From Plectosphaerella cucumerina (taxonomy: Eukaryota > Ascomycota > Sordariomycetes > Glomerellales > Plectosphaerellaceae), in NCBI GenBank assembly GCA_020746995.1, contig JAGPXD010000003.1, forward strand, positions 310,001-374,000: a stretch of DNA of 64,000 bases. The letters run 5' to 3'. Position numbers and translations under genes: made by a program. This document shows positions 59,001-64,000 of this stretch, in pieces. The notes under the pieces were generated by a model that was given only the letters and a program-made list of their open reading frames with translations, searched no databases and had not been told where the DNA came from. The number at the start of each line of letters is the position of its first letter. Position 1 is the stretch's first letter.

Positions 59001-61315
59001 CGATGGCTTGGGGCCTGGAGCCAGTAATGAGAGTGGCGTGGCGGGGGGAGGGATGTCGAGGGAAGGTCAAGGGGGTGATGTGAGCAGGGAGGATGAGGAG
59101 GAGTCCCGACATCGACGCCGCAACGCAACGACATTGTCGAACGAATCGAGACACCTCCGCTCCACACGATGATGAGGCCGTCTTATTTTTTCGGTCCCCC
59201 GTTAGTGTTCGGTAGGCTGGAGGTGGAAGCCGGGGGCGGAAAGACCGAGAGCAAGCCACCAGCCCACTGTCGGCAAGGAAGGCATCCATCCCAGAGCTGG
59301 TGCTATTGAAAGTGGCAGTGGCATTGGAAGGGAAGTGGCGGAGGCCTGCTGCTTTGTGAGGCCATGGACCGACCTGGATGCCCGAGATGGTCGGGTTTGC
59401 TTGCCTGCTGAGGCCTACCTGCCTGATGATTTTGCCCGAGAGACAAGAGGGAAGGGAAGGAGCAGCGGGAGACACGGAAGGCTCGCCGCTACAAATTACA
59501 CAGACGGCCGATACGGTCTTCGTACACTGACGGAACAATACAGGAAGGACTCCATGGCGGTGGAATGGATGTCGAGGAACTGAATCAACCCTGGCTTCTG
59601 CCAATCAGCCACGGCGGTGCGCGTCTGGCCAAGCCGAGAGGGGTGGGTGTCGAAGTACCAGGTACAGTGGTGGAACGTGCTCAACCCTGCAAACTCGCGC
59701 CTTCTTCGGCGCTCGTCTCCCTTCTGAGGCAAGAAAAGGCAGGAGCGCTGGTGGTCAGGCAGGTACCCTTACCCTGGGCTTTGGGGAGGAAGGCAAGACG
59801 GACGGGGTGAAGGAAGGAAGGAGGGACCATGTGTGGTTCGCACCACCCCGACGAGCGGACATGGCATGGGGGGGGAGGGACTTGGATTGCATTGGCTCCA
59901 AGCCCAGAGCCACACGCAAGCACCCCTCTCCCCCTTTGTACCCGTACCCGTCCCTCCCTCACCCCGAGCAACACAACTGAACCTTGCCTTGCCCATCCGT
60001 CCCAGAAAAACGAAAAAAGCGAGACCCAAGCACCTCCACCCACACGCCCCCCCCCCCTTCTCCTTCAAGCACACAGGCCAGACCTGGGCCAAACTAAACC
60101 AAACCGAATCCATACCCATACCCGTCCGTTGCCTACGAAGCACACACTGTCGTCTCCTTCCCGAGAAAGGTGAGGCACGGCACGGCAAGAAAGTACCTAC
60201 CAGCAGCAAGCGGGCAAGGCGACGCCAGGCAAAAGGTGGGCTGGGAAATACCTAGTGCATGTGGGTTTCCCTCGTTTCCCCCAACTGAATCTGTGATGAA
60301 TGAACCTAGCTCGGCCTGAAGGTCCCCCTCCAACATGACATGGGCCTGGCAGACGCCGGCTTGACCTCCCGGTTCATCACTTGCCTCCTTCTATCATATG
60401 CCTGTCCTGTCTAGGTTGTCTTGTTCGTCTTCGTTGTCCAGTCCACCGTGGCTCTTTACTTGTTTCCAATGCCTACACCACCTCGCCTCACCGCGTGAGG
60501 ACTTGCCCTTTCCCGTCTCCGTTCTTAAGCCTCTGTTGCGCCTTGTCGGCCGCCGGCTTCTTTCCACATCCCTCCACCGAACCTTGACAGCGGACGATCG
60601 AGACATACTGCGGTGCCAGACTTTTGGGACCTCGAAACTCGGAACGCCTCCTCTGCCTGCCTGCCGCATATCAAGTCGATGACAACCCGCCGCCGCCGCC
60701 CCACGTCTCCTTGACTTCGATTTTCCTGCCACACGCGCCGACGCCCCCGACGATCTACCAGTCCGAAGCTCTCAACACAGGAATACGACGTCACTATACC
60801 CCTGGATCTGTTCGAGATTCGATACTCTCTGAGAAGGCACAACAGTTCGATTCACTAGCCAGCCCAGGTGAATAAGGCATCTCTCTGTATGGGTCTGAGC
60901 TTGGCCTGTTATACCTGGCAACCACGAAACCCAGGCCATCACGAGCTGAATCTTGCCTTCCTCCCCGGCAACACCTCTGATGCCCAAAAGACGGCACGAC
61001 CGACACCCTCAAGCCCTCCACTTCTCCGCTCCGACCAACCCTAGCCTCCCTCCTCCGTCGACGACCGAATCCTAAGAGACTCGAGCCTGACGCTTTCTCG
61101 AATCTGCCACACACCCTGGCGAACCGATGTGCACTACCTTCGACAGCCGGCTGGTCTCGACGTTCCTTCCCTCACCTCCCACCAACTCAGCTCTCAACAG
61201 TACAGCCTGCCATAACACAGGCCAGCTTTTGGCTTACCAGTACCTGCCGACTCGACCGCTCGGGGCTAAAGATCTCCGTGCCCGGGACGGCCTGCGAACA
61301 CCTCCTTCTTCTGCC

Positions 61316-63320
61316 ATGACGACCACATATCAAGTGGCCCCGGCGGCCTATGACCACCATGGCATGCCCTCATATTCTGCCTCCTTCGCACCGGCACGCA
61401 TGCCCCCAATGGCCGACCCCGTCCGGCCATCTCAATTCTCGAGACATCCCTCGCAGCAAGCGCCGGCACCGGCACCGACACAACCTCAGATCTACTCGCA
61501 GCCTACCCCCGTGCCGCGGGATCCAGCATCGGGGGCCTCACACTACTCGGCCGTGTCACGATACTCTACGAAACCTACGACACCAGCTGGGGAGACCAGC
61601 ATAGCAGCTGGCGAAGACGCCGCCACTGCCTCCCGACGAAGCTCACAGACCTTGATTCACCACAGCCTCCAAATTCCGACTCGGATCAACCCGAAAGGAG
61701 GCAATCTTGCCGACTTTTCCGCACAGGTAAGTCGACCACTCGAGTCCACAGCTGCCACGCATTCCCAGGGCCTAACATGGTTCACAGATTACATGCCTCT
61801 TCTGGTTCGAATCTATGGATACCCTTCGGGCTGCCGAGACGATCCGATCACGCCCCCCAACAACAGCCGTTCCCCACCTGACGAAGTACGCAACGCCGTT
61901 CTCGGCTTTCAAGAAATGGGCGTATGGTGTACTGTCAACAACCCAAGTGACGCAGAGCGTGATCCTGCTTGCGTTGCTCTTCATCTACCGACTGAAGAAG
62001 ATCAACCCCAGTGTAAAGGGCCGGTCAGGAAGCGAATACCGTCTGTTGACCGTGGCATTGATGCTGGGCAACAAATGTACGTGATTTGGCCCCAGAGACA
62101 TTCGTGCAAAGCTAACCCGGTGTCTAGTTCTCGATGATAACACATACACAAACAAGACATGGGCGGATGTCTCCGGCATCTCTGTTCAAGAGATCCATGT
62201 CATGGAGGTCGAATTTCTGAGCAACATGCGCTACAGCCTTCTGGCAACCAGGGACGAGTGGGAGGAGTGGCTGAACAAGCTGGCATGCTTCTCGGAATTC
62301 TACGAACGCGCCCAAAGGCAATCGGTCTCGCCCGTCATGGGAACGTCGCCCGTTGGCCACGCCTTCAGCTCCCCTCTGCCCTCTCCGACTGCCGGGCCCC
62401 AAAACGGACATGTCTCGTACACGAACCCAGCCGGCGCCGCCCCCGTTCAGACGTGGTCCTCGTCGTTCAACAACGCACAGGCAGTGTCGCCGCTGTCCTC
62501 CAAGAGCACCCTCGCCCCTGTCACGAGGAAAAGGGGACTCGAAGACGACATGGCAGACCACCCTGCCAAGAGGCCGACCATGCAGCCCGTTCGGAATCAG
62601 CCCGTTCAGCGGCCTCCGGTGGTGGGCGAGCAGCCCATCCGTCTCCCGGTGCCGAACCTTTCGCTGAACACCAGCACGGCACCCAACGGTCAAGTGCCCT
62701 ACGTGACGCAGAACACATACCCGGCGACGGTGCCCGCGCAGGTGTCCCTTCCCCCCCTGGTTCCCGGGGTTCGCGCCATGGCGACAGTGTACCCCGGAGT
62801 CAACAATCAGATGCCGGTTCAGCTGCCACTTCCAGCCTCGACGGCCCCTCAGACGACGGCGCCACACCCTGCGCTGACACCCACGAACACCATGGCACCA
62901 CATGCAGGAATCATGGGCTACGGAACACCCAGCAAGCGACACAGCCCCGGGATGTTGGCCGCGTACGGATCATCCCCGATGACGGACGGCTATCACGTCC
63001 AGTCAGCCGTGCACACGCCCATGCACACGCCCATGTCGCACTCGCCGAGCGTCTACCTGCAGCAGCGGCCCAGCCCGTACAAGCCGGTTCGCCACGTCAA
63101 CACGCTGCTCTACCCGCCGCCGTCGGCGTCGCTGCACGAGTACCACATGTCCATGACGGCGCCCCAGATGCACTACCTGCCCCTCGGACGGCGAAACGAC
63201 CTGAGGACTGGAGTCGTACCAGAGTACATGATGATGGGGTACCGCGGGGGCCCTCCGCAGCAACTGCCGCCGCATCAACTTCCTCCGCATGGCCATGGCC
63301 AGATGCACCCTACACACTAG
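61316..63320 (+). CDS. Pho85-type cyclin, Clg1/Pcl-like
   Basis: Three exons: 61316-61726, 61788-62076 and 62128-63320 (introns 61 and 51 nt; CTAAC branches), giving 630 residues. An in-frame upstream ATG at 61127 would give 693; I prefer 61316 (MTTTYQVAPAAYDHHGM) because the extra part is not protein-like. Residues about 138-295 form a PF08613-type cyclin box: ITCLFWFESM, FSAFKKWAYGVLSTTQVTQSV, ILLALLFIYRLKKINP, EYRLLTVALMLGNKFLDDNTYTN, WADVSGISVQEIHVMEVEFL and YSLLATRDEWEEWLNKL. Both introns cut the box and both joins restore the motif. The flanks are Pro/Gln/Ser-rich and disordered. Family knowledge: such cyclins activate Pho85-family CDKs; in yeast Clg1 is a minor member. The partner and process here are inference. 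The unusually long upstream region suggests complex control. Confidence 0.88.
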
Positions 63321-64000
63321 CAGCGACGGGCATCTGGACAATGGTGATGCCTTGGAGGGATCTTATTTCACACGGCGTCTTATTCCTTCATCTTTCTTTT
63401 GCTTCATCTCATCACAGCATCGCATAAGTATCGGCGTTCTGGTTTAGGAAGGGACTTGCATGGATTACAGAGACGGACAATGTTTCTCAGACCTTGACGA
63501 TCAGAGACGTCACGGTGCACCCTCACGGGCATGGCGCACTCCTGGGAAAAGGGGCGCGGGGAGCAGAGTGCTCCCTATACGCATCACGTCGAGATGATGG
63601 CAGGCTTTTGCATTGATCAGGGCGGCAGCCGAAGAAGGAAGCAAAGGGTGGCAGCACCACATCAGGGCTACTTTGGCCGAAGCCGAAGCCATCGATTCCA
63701 AAGCCTGGGAATGAAAATAAAATACATCTCCCGCTCCGCTCAATCAAGTGAAGATTCTGGAATGATGTCATGCTGGTCGTGGTGCCCAATAAGGATGCGG
63801 CAGCGACATGTCAGGATGGCGAAGCCGGAAAGCCTCGAAAGAGCCGAAGATTAGCCGGTGCCAGCACAATCGATGGGTCAGCTCCGAGTCGTTCCCAGGT
63901 GCTCCACTTGGGTTTTCGACGGCGAATGAAGTATCTCCAGGCAACCAGCCGACTCGGAAGGCGTGCCGGTGACTGATTGAATGAGAGAGTCTTGACCGAA
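63321..64000. other. Downstream region of cyclin gene
   Basis: An AATAAAAT-like signal occurs near 63717. No exon was recognised up to the right edge. Confidence 0.5.

Larger units (their letters stand above)
51694..61315. other. 9.6-kb divergent intergenic region, no convincing gene
   Basis: This lies between the starts of CHS7 (minus) and the cyclin gene (plus). ORFs of up to 517 codons exist but have shadow-like composition (much Cys, Trp, Arg, Pro, Ser, no domain signal). Features seen: a C/T-rich (on the minus strand) CHS7 leader side near 52000-52250; a diverged 46-bp direct repeat at 53239-53284 and 53429-53474; a G-run cluster at 53710-53733; a TATAAA at 56065-56070; CT-rich, uATG-containing sequence at 60380-61315 likely forming the cyclin leader. 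Spliced genes with short exons or noncoding RNAs cannot be excluded. Confidence 0.5.

Noticed and set aside
58051..59604. 517-codon minus-strand ORF in the gene-poor region
   Set aside because: Rich in Cys, Trp, Arg, Ser and Pro with no domain or periodic hydrophobic pattern; chance long ORFs are common in GC-rich DNA.

Overview
The window looks like a filamentous ascomycete (Pezizomycotina, probably Sordariomycetes; class level is a guess). Evidence: genes are monocistronic, most introns are 47-95 nt with GTAAGT/GTGAGT-type donors and CTAAC/CTGAC branch points, coding regions are GC-rich, and the gene set is fungal (chitin synthase chaperone Chs7, a Rad5 helicase with HIRAN and RING domains, mitoribosomal Mrp17, Dcn1, a Pcl/Clg1-type cyclin). 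No rRNA, tRNA, CRISPR array or intact transposon was recognised.

Layout. (1) 1-22031: the 3' part of one giant intronless gene that runs off the left edge. It encodes at least about 7,340 residues made almost wholly of repeats: a Gly/Gln/Pro tract, 30 four-cysteine modules, a DPxTG-repeat region, 18 more cysteine modules, a 9-kb LPG/ING-repeat region rich in N-glycosylation sequons, and ten C-terminal Stig1-like cysteine modules in Thr/Val/Ala-rich linkers. It looks extracellular and is the strongest candidate for something undescribed. (2) 22.5-26 kb: a zinc-knuckle-type gene that appears broken, a small single-pass membrane protein and an Arg-rich hypothetical. (3) 26-32 kb: Rad5-like helicase/E3 ligase and a Gfd2/YDR514C-like DEDDh exonuclease-fold gene with a perfect 37-bp inverted repeat near its 3' end. 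(4) 31.5-42 kb: two hypotheticals, an NDUFAF6-type mitochondrial protein, MRP17, DCN1 with a 1.35-kb intron, and a WD40-like protein. (5) 42.3-49.7 kb: a large nuclear-looking DUF3716-type protein whose last exon seems shifted at a G8 run. (6) 50.5-63.3 kb: CHS7 and a cyclin gene, transcribed divergently and separated by about 9.6 kb without a convincing gene.

The genes are independently transcribed. The right two thirds is mostly housekeeping (DNA damage tolerance, mitochondrial translation and complex I assembly, cullin neddylation, chitin synthesis, cyclin control); the left third is repeat-rich and lineage-variable in character. Spliced models were assembled by eye from splice signals, frame continuity and family resemblance; no database search was possible.
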